Assembly (NCBI GenBank): GCA_009733775.1
Contig: WOGZ01000028.1
Coordinates: 148,103-212,102 of the forward strand
Source: Alectoria sarmentosa
Lineage: Eukaryota; Ascomycota; Lecanoromycetes; Lecanorales; Parmeliaceae
Direction of reading: 5' to 3'
Length of the DNA stretch: 64,000 nt
Shown: piece by piece, positions 34,388-47,600 of the stretch
How positions within the stretch are numbered: position 1 is the stretch's first letter
How the letters are laid out: the number at the start of each line of letters is the position of its first letter
Program-made: the position numbers and the translations under genes
Notes under the pieces: model-generated
Told to the model about the DNA's origin: nothing
The model's input: only the letters and a program-made list of their open reading frames with translations
Database searches by the model: none

Positions 34388-34872
34388 TACCGGGTTATCT
34401 GGCGAGTAAGATACTATCTTCTAGCCAAATAGTCCGTCTGATCCTCGTTTAGAACAGTATCTTATATGCAAAGGGGTTTTATAACACTATAATATCGTAT
34501 GACCTGAGGCGCTAATTACGAATCTTAATAAGCATACTATGACCAATCGGAGAGAGGGAAAATATATTTATTATAAGAACGGAAAACGTTATAAATAATC
34601 TGTATTCAATTACTCTACGTCGTTATCCTAATTCTTTATCATTTGAGACCTATTGAGATCATTATAAAAGAATTTCTATACTGTTAAAGAAGTAATACTT
34701 CTTATTTTGCCCTGCAATTTTACGGAATAAGTAATTTTAATAAGCAGTAATTGATTCTCATATCTTACAGTCTAATTATGGCCTACGTCTGAAAATCGTC
34801 ATTTGGAACGGTATCTTATATGCAATACTATCTTATAACGCTGTAGTATCTTACTCGCCAGATAACCCGGTA
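34388..34872. mobile_element. MITE-like element, 485 bp including TA ends, 29-bp perfect inverted repeats
   Basis: The outer 29 bases at 34388-34416 (beginning TACCGGGTTATCTGGCGAGT) are the exact reverse complement of 34844-34872. The outermost bases on both sides are TA, the target dinucleotide of Tc1/mariner elements, so this is best read as a small non-autonomous DNA transposon. It has no coding capacity. Two blocks inside, 34451-34500 and 34805-34855, are an imperfect direct repeat sharing GTATCTTATATGCAA. The interior is more AT-rich than the surrounding island. The superfamily is inference from the TA ends alone. Confidence 0.82.
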
Positions 34873-35206
34873 CCTTACGGGCATGCCTGCCAATTCATGA
34901 ACTCAACGCTCAAACCGAATTTACCTAGGCGGGGTTAGCCTATATGTCCGGATACTTAAAACCGGCCTGAGTAATTTTTGGATCGAGAGTCTCAGTCCCG
35001 TGGTTCATCAGTCTAGACTTTTGCTCGCTCTTTGGACTTTCATCAGCGGAATCTGAAACTCCCTGCCCCTACGGAAGACGATAGCTACCAAGAGCCGTTT
35101 TTTTTTTTCTTTTTTTCTGTTCTAGAAAAATCTCTCAAGATGATGTATTTTTAAAACTGTGGGGATGCGGCTATCATTGAATCATACTCAAGTCAACGAT
35201 TCGGGG
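34873..35206. other. Island edge, no gene supported
   Basis: Balanced composition up to the target site of gypsy B. It has a pyrimidine run (T10CT7) at 35,099-35,117. No open frame of note. It could be the promoter or end of a gene cut by the retrotransposon, but the 1.1 kb beyond the element shows no matching coding sequence. Confidence 0.4.
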
Positions 35207-35211
35207 GTATC

Positions 35212-35360
35212 TGTTACGGATATCTTTGGCAAGGAAGGAACGGAGATGACGGAGATAATGCCTTGGCAAATATGTCTACAAGAACAAAATTCTCCATAGC
35301 TTTCTTAATAATCAATTTTACATTCACAATCAGAATTCTTCGAGCATAATTCCCTTAATA
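35212..35360 (+). repeat. Gypsy B 5' LTR (island side)
   Basis: 149 bp. It keeps many C and G bases that the 3' LTR has lost, for example GGCAAGGAAGGAACGGAG against GATAAAAAAAAAACGGAG. It lacks about 20 bp of a local duplication present in the right copy. Confidence 0.9.
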
Positions 35361-38300
35361 ATGATAATAACATCGGGTTTTGCAACAAGCATCATTTGAT
35401 TGTTTGTTTCAAATTATATATTCGATATATCAATAATCTTTATTGCATCAAAGATTCAATTCTTCGTTTAATAATTCTTTTTATTATTTTTTAAGAATCG
35501 TTAATTTGGTTTTTTATAACGTTATTATATAGATCTGATAATTACGAAACTTTATTATTTTCGATTATCAATTCGAAAGATTCATTGATCAAGTTATTCG
35601 AAAAATCGTTTAATATTTCATTAAAGATTTCTTTAAATTTGTTCAAATAATCTCAGAATCTGCTAAAAATCAATGAACACATTTTCGTTTTTTTTTAATC
35701 GATTTTCTTTTCGAATTATAACAAACGTGATCGAAAAATTAAATTATCGATCGTATTATTTTTCGAATTATAATTCGTATTTTTTAAATAATTATATCTC
35801 AATTATATCGTCTTTTTGAAAATTTATTTTTTATTGAAAATATATCATAATTTATATCTTTTACATTATCAATTATTATTCTCTCAAATTCGTTTAAATT
35901 TAAAACTTTTTATTTCACGAAAGTTTTTAAATATATTATCAGAGATATCTTCGCAGAAAAAGTTATTTATAAAAATTTCATCGATTTAATTATAACATCA
36001 AAAGATCAATTTTGATAAAATATTAATTTTTTTTAATAATAATGAATCGCATTATAAGAATTATTACGAAATATATTCGATTAATAAGATTTTTTAAATT
36101 CTTTCGAAAAATCAAATCTTATCAATAACGAAACAATTTTTGAACATTTGAGATGAAATCTCGATGATTTTGATTTTTTCGATTTTATATATAACGATAA
36201 ATTTATAAAAAATGAAACGATCATCGAATATATTGAAAAAGAAACATATTTTCGAGACGTTTATCTTTTCATTAAACAAGTTCGAGATCTTATTTTGATA
36301 AAAAATATCGAAATGATATAAAAAAATTTATAAATGAATTTTCGAGATATCGCGTTAAAATGATAAATAATGAAATTTTTTATTATCGAGAAGCGAATTA
36401 TCAAATTAAAAAATGATATCGAAAAATAAATCACGTTATTGATTGATAAATTCAAAGAATTTATTACGATAATTATCGATGTTGTTTTTCATAAACGATA
36501 TATTATGCGTGACGCAATTTTTAAATAAAAACCTCGAAAATATGTTTAAAAAATCTTGAAATTAATTAAAAATGTAAATATGATTTTTATTAAAAATTAA
36601 TTTAATATTATATATAACGATTTTGATTTTGAGCTTCGACGTAATATTAAGAAATTTAAAAATTTCATTATAATAAATGTTTTTTTTATTATTCTTAATG
36701 ATAATAAATATGAATAATAAATTTATGCGAATAAATATAAAAAAAATATGAATTTCGAAAATGTAATCGAAATTTCTTTTCAAATGAATTAATAATAATT
36801 TCATTTTTATAAAAATAAATTCGTAAAATAATATAATTAATATAATAATTTTCTTAATCATATTAAAGATTTCGATTAATCGAATTATGATTAATCAAAT
36901 TTATGATTTAATGATTAAAAAAAAAATCGATTTTCATATTAATATAAAGCGACTTTTATTTTATAATCTCGATATTTTATTTATTAAAAATCTCAAATTT
37001 ATTAATTTTAATAATTTTTTTAATATTAAAATAAATCATTATAATTAAATTAACGCTTAAATAAAAATATAAGATTTTTATTTACTTTTTTTTTTCAATT
37101 TTAATTTTCGAAATTTTAAATTATCGAATTTATAAATAAGTTAAATTTTCGATTTGATTTTCGATTTTAAAGATAATAATAATTTTATTCTTTTTTTTAA
37201 TCGATTTTTAATAATTTGAATAAGTCTTTATATTTCGCTCGTTTTAATTAATATAATTCGAAATTTCGTTTTCAATTTCAAAATCAATAATAAAGAATTT
37301 ATTAAGTTTTTGAAAATATAATAAAAAAAAATACTCTCGACGACGAGTATGAGAAATTTATTGAATTATATTAATATTATACTTTCGAAGATTAATTCGA
37401 GAATCTTTAAAAAAAAATTCAAAAATATGAAAATTTTTATAATAATAATTTTCATAATTATGACGACATAAATGATATATATTTCGTTAATAAAAAAGTT
37501 AAACATCTTTATAATAAATGTGATATGTCGTTTTCATCAAAAAACAAATTTTTTAAACATTTATGAGAAACTTATCGAAAATTTAAAACTTTCGACGCAA
37601 TTTTCGAAGCTTTTGAAACAATTTTCGAAGCTTTTAAAACAATTTTCGAAGTTTTCGACGCAATTTTCGAAATTTATGTCGCAATTTTCAAAATCGATAA
37701 AACATCGATTTCGTTTGAAAAATTCGTTGTCTTTATGATTAATAATGTTGAAATTGTTATAATTATTTATTTTATCATTGAATTATGTGATATAATTATC
37801 AAATCGAATTATAATTTTCGTAATTGAAAATATGTTATTTTTAAAATTCGATATTTATCGAATCTTAAAACGAGAGAAAACGATATTTTTTCGAATTTCG
37901 AATGTGAAATTACTTTTAATAATCGTGAATATTTTTTGAAAAATGTTTTTAAATTGAAGATCAAAAAGATGATTTCGTTTATATCGATATAAAAAGTGAA
38001 AAATAAAATCGTTAATATGAATGAGTATGTTATGATAATTGTATATATTAACGACGTTATTAATAACATAATAAGAATAATTTGTTTCACGATGAAAATA
38101 TATCTTATAAATAATTTTAAGATTAATATTCTTTTCAAAACGAATATTATAACATTTCAAAATATGATCGTGAATTTAAAAATTCGTATTGTCAAATTCG
38201 ATAAATGTTAAAGATTTAAAATATCGATCGACGTTGTCACACGAATTCAATCACATTTTAAACGTATTATTTATATCAAATTTTCGATTATCATAACATC

Positions 38301-39299
38301 AAATATTATTATAAAAATATTTATCGCGTATAACGATATAATATCAAAAAATCGAGATTTTTTATTCGAATCAAATTGTGTTTAAGATTTTAAATTCATA
38401 AATGAGATTTTAATTCACGTTATAAATTTCATAATTTTAATAATATTAATTTATAATGTTATAATCGCATTTATTTATTTGTTTCGAAAAATAAGATTTG
38501 AATCATTTTATAAATATAAACAAAACGATACTTTTTTGATAATCTTTATTAACGCATCTTTTATTATTAAAAACGTGAAATTATGAAAATCTAATCTCAT
38601 TAAAAATTTTATAATAATAATTATAACATTTATCGAATTAATATAAAAATTTATTTTTAAAAATTCGATGCTCGAAAATACAATTTTTAAAATTATTATT
38701 TTTATGATTAAAACATATGAGATTGAAAATTCCGTGTTTGAAAATATTATTTTTAAAATCATTATTTTTATAATTGAAACGTTTAAGATTTAAATCGATT
38801 TAAATTTCGAATATGTAATGTTTAATGACATTATCATTTATGATATTTCGAAAATAATTATTCAAATTATTTCGATAATCGACGAATTTCTTAAAATTTA
38901 AATGAATCAAAATATTATCGTGAACATTTTTGAAAAAAAATGAATATTTATATCTTTTAAATCAAATTTTGTATTTAAATCTTTTCGAATTTATCTTATT
39001 AATCAAAAAAATAAAAACGTTATTAATAAAACGTTTAATAAATTTCATGAGTAAAACAAAATGCAATAAATCAATTAATTTACGTTTTATAATTATTTAA
39101 TATTCGTGATATAAAGATAATTATTTGATGATTTTCGAAAAAATCGAATTATTATAAATATTCGAAATTTTAATAAGATCATAAAATTCGATTTTTATTC
39201 GTTATCGTTATAATTAAATATTATTTTTATTATAACGAGATTTTTTTATATTTTTATAATGAATGAAAACGATTATTTTTATTAATTTTTTATTCGTTA

Positions 39300-42200
39300 T
39301 AAAAATCGATATAAGTTTATAATGATTTTTTATTGAGAATAAAAACAATATAATGTTGCTTTTATAAAATATAAAAAATCATCATTATATATTTAAAGAT
39401 AAACGAATAAGATTTTCAAATTTATTCGAGAATTTGTCAAAACTTATATAAATGATATAATTATTTTTTCAAAAACGTTATTAAAGCATTTGAATCATTT
39501 TAAAAAAAATGTTCATTTTTTTTCATCAAAAAAAAATTAATCTTAATTTTAAAAAATCATTTTTGAATTATTTTTTTATGATTCTTTTTGAACAGCGAAT
39601 CGATTTTTTGAATTTATTCACATTCAAAAAAAAACTTATTATTATTATAACACTTCGTTTTTTAAAAACATTACGATAATTAAAAACTTTTTTAAGATTT
39701 ATCGATTAATTTCGATTATTTATATTTAAATACGCTCAACGAGCAAATTTTTTATAATAAAAAAAAACGAATCTTATTAAAAAAATATTTAAGAAATCAA
39801 AAAATTATTTTTGAAAACGTCAATTCGATATTACGTTTTACGAATTTATTAAAATAAAAATTCGAACTTTTAAAAATCTTTAAAAAACATTTTTCAATCT
39901 TATTTTTTTGATACATTTCGATTTTAATCGTTATTTTTATATCGATTTAAACGTTTTTAAAAAATGAGAATTCGTTATTATAATTTATTATATAATCGAT
40001 AATTTTAACGAATCTTTTTCGCGTATAAATATATAATCGATTATATTTATTAATAAAATGCTCAATCAAGCGAAATAAAATTATTAATTTATGAAATTAA
40101 AAATTATCGAGATAATTTGAATAATTAAAAAGATATAATATATAATGAAATTTATCAAAAAATCGTTTATAATAATATATATCGATTATTTTATTATCGT
40201 ATTAATATCTCGATAAATTAATTTCATTATTTTAAATATTAATAAATTTAATTTACGTTTAATACGCGCTTCTCAATATTTATCGATGTTTAATCTTTTT
40301 ATACATTATAAAATAAAAAAGATAAACGTCGTTTTTAATGCTTTATCACGTCTTTTGAGAAATCTTATTATAATATCGAAAAACGATTCGAGAATATTGA
40401 AAATTTTATACGAATAAACAATGAAAGTCATCGAATAAAACTTTTATTTTATGAAAAAAAAATTATTTTTTTAAAAAAGCGGAGTTATTTGTCATTTATT
40501 ATATTATTTTTATAAAAATGTTCGACGATTTTAAATCACGTCTCATTTTTAAATATATCAAAAATGAATAATAAAATAAGATTTTTGAAATAATTCGAAA
40601 AATTGCGAAGGAAATTGCTTTAAATCAATTTAAAAAAATCTTATAATTTTTATAAAAATTTATCATTTTATAATTTTTATAAGATTTTATTATTGCAAAA
40701 AAAGTTTCATTATAATAAATCTTCGATTCTCATTTTGAAGATTTCGTCGATAATTGATTAAATCTTCGATTTAAGGTTCGAAATGAATTGATTTATTATA
40801 TAAATTTTTATAATAATCGAGAAAGATTATATATTTTTAATGCATTGAAAAAAAAAAAATTCGAATTAATTCACGATCGTTAACATTATAAAGGATTTCA
40901 TAAAACGTATAATCGAATTATAAACTTTATTTATATATAACATTTATTAAAACATTTTCGAATATATATAAATTATTGTTTGAAATGTGAATTAAATTAA
41001 ATTAAACGTTATAAGTTTTATAAGAGCATAATTTTCATTGATAAATCAAAAATCTCATTTCACATTATAATTATGAATTTCATAATCGCGTTTTCGCTGA
41101 TAATAAACGATTTTGATAATTTATTTACAATAATAAACAAATTTTTTAAAAAAATCTTATTAACATTTGAAAAGATTATTTATATTGCTGCGAAATGAAT
41201 TGATATTTTTTTTATAAATTTTATACAATAAAAATGAGAAATTTTTTATATCATAATAAATAATAAAAATTCGAAATTTATATTAGATTTATAATAAACG
41301 ATCTTTCATAAATTGAAAACAAAAATTCTTATTTTAATAATTTATTATTTTTAAATGAACGAATAATTCGAGCGTACGAATCAAATCATAAAGATCGCGT
41401 TTCGATATTTCATTATAATTAATTTTAATATTAATTAAATATTCGTTTTTTCGTATTTTATAAATAATTTGAATAATTTCAAAAATCAATTTATTAAGAT
41501 AATATCGAACGAAATTCTTTATAAATTTAATATTCGTAACATATTCGAATTACTTATTGAGTTATTATAAAATTTTTTTAATCGTTTATAATAAATGAAG
41601 CGAGAGCAAATTAAAAATGTTATTATATTCGCAAATATTTTTGCAAAGATTTATTATAATAAATTTCATATGATTTTGAAATTAATATATAATAATATAA
41701 CATATTTGCGTTTGCATCATAAATATGAAATATCAAATCTTGATAATCGAAAATTACATTATCAAAGAATCGATTCGTTTCAAATTCTCGAGAAAATGAG
41801 ATCTTTCGTTTATCGTTTGAAACTTTTTTTAATTATGAAGATTTATTCTGTTGTGTCGATAGCTCAATTAAAATTTATTTCGAACGATAATTCGTACGAA
41901 CGTTTTTATAACACGAATTCTTTTTTCGTAAAAGAGAAAGTCGAAAAGAACGTCGATCTCGAGTTTGTTTTCAAATACAAGCTCTATGAGATCGAGCGAC
42001 TTCTAATAATCAAATGAAAGAACTGTGATAACGAACATAATGTTTGATACCCCGTACATGCACTTCAGAAAGCTCGGGATCTCATAAACGAATGTGATGT
42101 TATGATCGCCAAACAAGGCCCGAGGAAACGAGGTCGCCTTCGCAAAAAGCTGCAAATCATCGATTTCGATAAACTTAAAGATATTTTTGTTAAAAAGTGA
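39300..42200 (+). pseudogene. Gypsy B pol relic: RT, RNase H, integrase, chromodomain, AT-hook-like tail
   Basis: The reverse transcriptase has V-K-T-Y-I-N-D-I-I-I-F-S-K around 39,436-39,477, with the second catalytic Asp kept and the first changed to Asn. The integrase C-terminal part is the longest open piece (41,595-42,017), with F-Q-I-L-E-K and I-A-Q-L, typical of the domain before a chromodomain. The chromodomain follows at about 41,970-42,090, with TGA twice where Trp is expected (42,015-42,017 and about 42,051). The same frame then runs on as Y-P-V-H-A-L-Q-K-A-R-D-L-I to a basic stretch K-R-G-R-L-R-K-K at 42,126-42,149. This 3' part is much less mutated than the rest. The gene is dead. 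Confidence 0.85.
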
Positions 42201-42455
42201 GGACGTTCACGAAAAAAAGTCAACCTCAAATCGATCTGAGAATGCTTATTATCAAATTTTTAATTCCATAAAGCATTACGAAAAAAAATTCTTGAGAAAA
42301 TTTTTGAAAACGGATTTTCAAGTTACGGATGAAATTTACATCATCATTTCAAATTTTACTCAAATCCTGAGAACGAAATGTGTTTTTGAAATAGATTTTC
42401 GTAATGCCTTTGCTTATACCAGCGAGGGCGTTAATTTTTTATTTTCTGTTAATAT

Positions 42456-42624
42456 TGTTACGAATATCTTTGATAAAAAAAAAACGGAGATGATAAAAAA
42501 GGAATGAAGATGACGAAGATAATGCCTTGACAAATATGTTTATAAAAATAGAATTCTTCATAGCTTTCTCAATAATCAATCTTACATTCACAATCAGAAT
42601 TCTTCAAATATAGCTCTCTTAATA
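42456..42624 (+). repeat. Gypsy B 3' LTR
   Basis: 169 bp, from TGTTACGAAT to CTCTTAATA, followed by GTATC. It carries more C-to-T and G-to-A changes than its partner, and an extra copy of an about 20-bp GGARATGAAGATGA-type unit. Confidence 0.9.
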
Positions 42625-42629
42625 GTATC

Positions 42630-43765
42630 GCGCTTCATGATCGATACGTTCTATTTGCCCTTATAAGAGTTACTATATCGCCGTTATAAATTATTCCGTT
42701 TAACAAAAACATTATATTTTTTACGCGCGTAAAAGTCAAAATTAATTAAAATCAAAATTAAAACATTTTAATATTAATTATATATATTTTAATATAAATA
42801 TATTTATATTATTAAAATATATATATTTTTATTTCATTAACGTTATTTTAAATTAAATTTAAAGAATTTAAAATTTAATAACGTAAAAACGTATTTATTT
42901 CGTTTTTAAAATTAATTTTTTTGATCTTTTAAATATATATATACACGATAAATGAAATAAATTAAAATTTTGTAATAATAAATATACGCACACGATTTTC
43001 AAATTATTATTATAATTAAATTATAATATAAAAAAAAAAATTATTATTTAAAAAATTATATTTTTAAAAAAAAGTTTGTTTATATATATATATTTTATTG
43101 AAATTTTTAAAAGAGTTGTTAAGAAAAGTTTTATAAAAAGTTTAATGTTTATAAAATAGATTTTTCTTCCGATAGCTTTTTTTAACAAAAATTATCACAT
43201 TTATAATTCACGTATCGTGACTCGTTTTTTCATTTTTTTTGATTTCTATTATGACGAACGTTTCTTTTCGAGAAACGTAGCAAAAGTGTTAATTAATTAT
43301 TTTAATAACTCGATTTACGACTCTCAAATACGATTTTAAATATATTAAATCGAAACTCGAAACGATATAGTTATTAAAAGTTGCATTTATATTATATAAA
43401 CGATTTTATAATTTTATCTTTTACGAAGCGTTATATTCGATAGTTTTTTAAATTTACGAATAATTTTATTAATCGTCGATTTATTAAAATAATTATCGTT
43501 AAAGAAATTAGTTTTTTAAAACGTTAATTAATTATAGACGATGATATGTTGAAAATGCGATATAAAGAAACTCGGTTTTCAATCAAGTTTTAAACGTGTT
43601 AAACGACGATAGTAATATTTAAATAACTTTATATTTTATTTACTATATTATATATATTATTTACATTATATAATATAATTTATAAAGCATTTAATTAATT
43701 AATAAAAGAGTTTAAAATTTTCGATGTTTTTGCGATTTTTTGTTTCGTAAAATATATATATGCGA
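42630..43765. other. Short island remnant then ultra-AT tract
   Basis: The first 75 bp or so (to about 42,700) has mixed composition like the island edge left of element B, as expected if B split the edge. The rest is nearly pure A/T with few CG dinucleotides. No gene was recognised. The word TTACGCGCG at 42,721 also occurs at 25,442 in the other ultra-AT tract, hinting at a shared sequence. Confidence 0.55.
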
Positions 43766-43770
43766 GTAAG

Positions 43771-43939
43771 TGTTATAATTATTACTATTAATTTACAAAA
43801 GTTTCTTGCAAACGCTTTTGCTGAGAAGAAATCAAAAAGCTTAAACTATCTTAATATTAACTTCTTCGTCTTCTCACAAATACGAATTTTGAGATAATAA
43901 AAATTCATCTTCTTTTCACATTATAATTAAATTATAATA
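43771..43939 (+). repeat. Gypsy C 5' LTR
   Basis: 169 bp, from TGTTATAATT to AATTATAATA (end CA changed to TA). Confidence 0.9.
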
Positions 43940-44635
43940 TTATAATAATAATATCACGATTACTTTTAAACATTATAATATACTTATAAAAGAATTTAAT
44001 GATTTATTAACATTATTATCAATATTAATATTAATTTCAATTTGTTAAAAGCTTGTTGCAAGACTCTCAAATCAATTTAAATTATGTTATCGTCGACGAC
44101 AAGTTAACTTCTTCAATTGCGTCGAATAACATTTTCATTTCTATTATAAACATTTCTTTTATTCTTTTTTTTATTAACAATTTCGTACGCATTGCATATT
44201 AAATCGTAACATTTATCGAAATTATTAACAAAATTTAAGAGATTTCTTATGAAATAACAATTATTATTCGTTATATCGTTGTTAATTACGCACGTTCGAA
44301 GTTAATTATTATAAAATCTTAGTTTATCGATTTTCTTTTTAGTTTATTAAAAAGCATAAATATTTTTATTATAACGATTTATTAAAGTTTTTAATAATTA
44401 TATTTTAAATTTAAGAATTATTTCAATCATTTAACACTTTTTTCAACGTTATAAATTCTTTTCGATAAAAATTACGCTTATATTATTTCGAATTATTCTT
44501 TCGATTATCGAATTATTATCATGAATAACATTTGCTATTACGTCAGCGAAAGAAATTATCTATCGTCGATTAATCGAATTTGAGTTATTCATGATTTAAG
44601 AATTTACGAAAACATAATTTTTAAAATTATATATT

Positions 44636-47600
44636 ATGATAGCGAAGATTTATATTATATTCGAACTTTCAAAATTTATAAAAAATCTCGAATTATTAGG
44701 AAAATCAAGATTGATAACATTTATTGTTATTAACAATAACGAAGCAAATCGATTTTACATAAACGACCTTAATTTCTTCGATTCGTTTTACGATAATAAA
44801 TTTGTTGATATCGTTTTTATCATAAAACATTTTAACAAAAACATTCATTTTTAAAATATATATGTCTTCATCGATCGAATTAAGAATATTATTCGTGTTA
44901 AAAGTGATATATTGTTATAACAAAATCTTTAAATCTATTTAAAAGAAATAATCTTTATTTGGTTTATTATTAAATTAATTGAAAACGATAAACGTTTTGT
45001 TATTTACAACATAAATAAATAATATCGTTTATTATTAAGTCGTTGAAAATCATCTCATTTTCAAGACATGATCGTCTTATTACGAGAAAAATATTTTTTA
45101 TAAAATGCTTTTTATTATAAAAAATCGCGCGAATATACTTAAATTATTATAAAAATAATTCAAAATGCAGATATGAAAATAATGAAAGATCATATATTAT
45201 TTATATAAAATGATTTTAATATGAAATTTCAATGAAACATATTAAAATTCGATATTAATATTAATTATAATCGATTTTTGAAATCGCTAAATAAGCGAAA
45301 ATATTAATAATGAATATATATTATACGTTATTCGCGACAGATTTTTATATAACAAAAAAAGTTAAACGCAAGAAATTTTCGTGAATATTAATTTAAATCG
45401 TATTAATCTCAATCTCAATCTTAATTTAATATTTATTAAAACAATTAATAATATCGTTCGTGAAAGTTTTTTATAAATAATTAAAACAATCAACGCTCGA
45501 TTTATTAAAATTATTAAAATTATCAATTATAAACGTATCAAAATAACGAAAACGCTCGTATTTTATCATTCGTTTTCTTTATAAGATTTTAAATCACGAC
45601 ATCGATTATAACAAAAAACGCGTTAAATTTTCGTTTATTTAATCGTCTTTAATAATAACAAAATCGATAACCTTTTCATTTTAACAATAAAAACTATCAA
45701 AATCAAAATCGATTTTCGTTATAATCTCAAAAAACTTATTCAACAACGATTGAGAAAAATAACGAAAATGAATCTGATTATATCGATCAAAATGTTTACG
45801 TCAATTATGTTTTATATTCATTTAAAAAAGGTTTTATAAAAGATTATAACAATTACGACGATAATAAAACACAAAAAAATAACGATTAAGATGATTACGT
45901 GAAAGACTATTTCTTTAAAATTTTTTTTTTACAAATTATTAATGTGAGCATTATAAATGCAAAATAACGTCACATAATAAATTCTTTATTCATTTACGCA
46001 ACGAATGTTGAAAAAAAAACTTTTTATAAATAATCTTACGAAACAAAAAAAGCTTTTCGCAAATAAATTTAATCAAAATAAGAATTTCGCTATCGAAGCA
46101 TTTAATGTTAACATTAACATCGCTAATAAAAAGCCTTTAATCATTTTTTCTATATTTAAATTTATATTAAATATCGAATTTATCTTTCGAAATTATTATT
46201 ACATTATCACACACATTAATTAAAAATCTATAATCGAAAAGTAAAAGATTTATATAAATATCGATTATATTATAATTATAATCGATCGAATTTTCATTTT
46301 CATTATTACGAAAATCAAGAAAATGATTATCAAAATATCGATTCGAGGTTTAAAATTTAAGATTTATCATTTCGACGAATATATTATTTTTATCTTTTAT
46401 ATAAAAAGCGTGCTATTTAATAACATTTATGTTTTCGTTTAAATCACACGAAAAATTTATATTATCGACGATTTTAAAGTAAACATGTTTATCAAAACGA
46501 ATATCTTTATATTAAAAATAATAATCATCGATTTCGTTACGCAATTTATCAAAATAAATAATTATCGTGAAATAATTATACTCATAAATTTTCGTGCTCG
46601 TTTCGAATTTATTAAACGAATCGTGAAATTAATCTTTTATATAATCTTATTTTTTCGTGTTATTATTCTCATAATAATAATTTATGTTAACGATTTATTA
46701 ACGAATCGAGATTTACTTTTTAAATTATAATGTTTTTTATCATTAAATCACGTCGAAGAAATTTACGTTTATATGATCGATATTTCTTTTCGCGAAATTT
46801 AAGTCAAAAATAACATTAATCAATTAATTATTATTTCACATAAAACACGATTCGAAATATTGAAAAAATATAAATAAAACGAATACTTCTTTATTAAAAC
46901 ACATTATATCGATTTTATTGTTATAAATTAACGAAATTGAAAAATTAAATTAATTAAAAACATTATTATTATAATTATTATTATAACAATTATTATAATA
47001 ACATTCGATCTTTATATCGATTTAAGAAAATCTTTTATAAACATTTTTATCAACACGACTGTTTTTATAAACTCTTATCTAAAAAATGTTATATTAAACG
47101 AAATAATAATTTATAAAAAATCTAAAATAATTAATTTTTTAATAAATTTATTTGATGAGTATCAAGATTTTTTTATTAATTAAAATTAAACGATGAATAG
47201 TTTTAAAAAAAAATGAACGTTTATTTCGTTAAAATTTAATGTAACGTTTAAATTTATTGTAATATACCCGATAAAATAAAAAGATAAAAAAGTTATTAAT
47301 ATTATATTTAAGAAGTTTTATAAGAAAAAAAAGATGACGTGAATCAAATAATTTACGTTTTACAATTATTTCATTTTCGTGATTTGAAAAAATACGTTTA
47401 ATAATTATAAAAAACGTGTTATAATAAATATTCGCGAACTTAATAAAATTATTAAAACAAATTCTTATCCTTTATCGTTGCAATCAAAATCATTTTTTTA
47501 TTATTAAAATATTCATATTTATTTATTATAAATATTATCGATTAATTTCATTAATTCTTTATAACACATAATAATTATTATAAATTCACGATAATCAACT

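Larger units (their letters stand above)
35212..42624 (+). mobile_element. Ty3/gypsy chromovirus B, complete but RIP-degraded
   Basis: The LTRs are 149 bp (left) and 169 bp (right). Both begin TGTTACGRATATCTTTG and end CTTAATA, and both are flanked outside by GTATC (35207-35211 and 42625-42629), a perfect target duplication. Pol reads on the + strand: reverse transcriptase box Y-I-N-D at 39,445-39,456, RNase H region about 39,560-40,400, then integrase ending in a chromodomain and a basic tail before 42,200. Just inside the left LTR is GATAATAACATCG, which recurs inside the 5' LTR of element D and probably marks the primer-binding region. It inserted at the very edge of the gene island. Confidence 0.93.

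Noticed and set aside
41595..42017. 140-codon open frame as an independent gene
   Set aside because: Its F-Q-I-L-E-K and I-A-Q-L blocks and position before the chromodomain show it is the integrase C-terminal part of gypsy B.
42187..42507. 106-codon open frame as a gene
   Set aside because: It starts in the 3' untranslated part of gypsy B and runs into its LTR, in a different frame from pol, with no motif.
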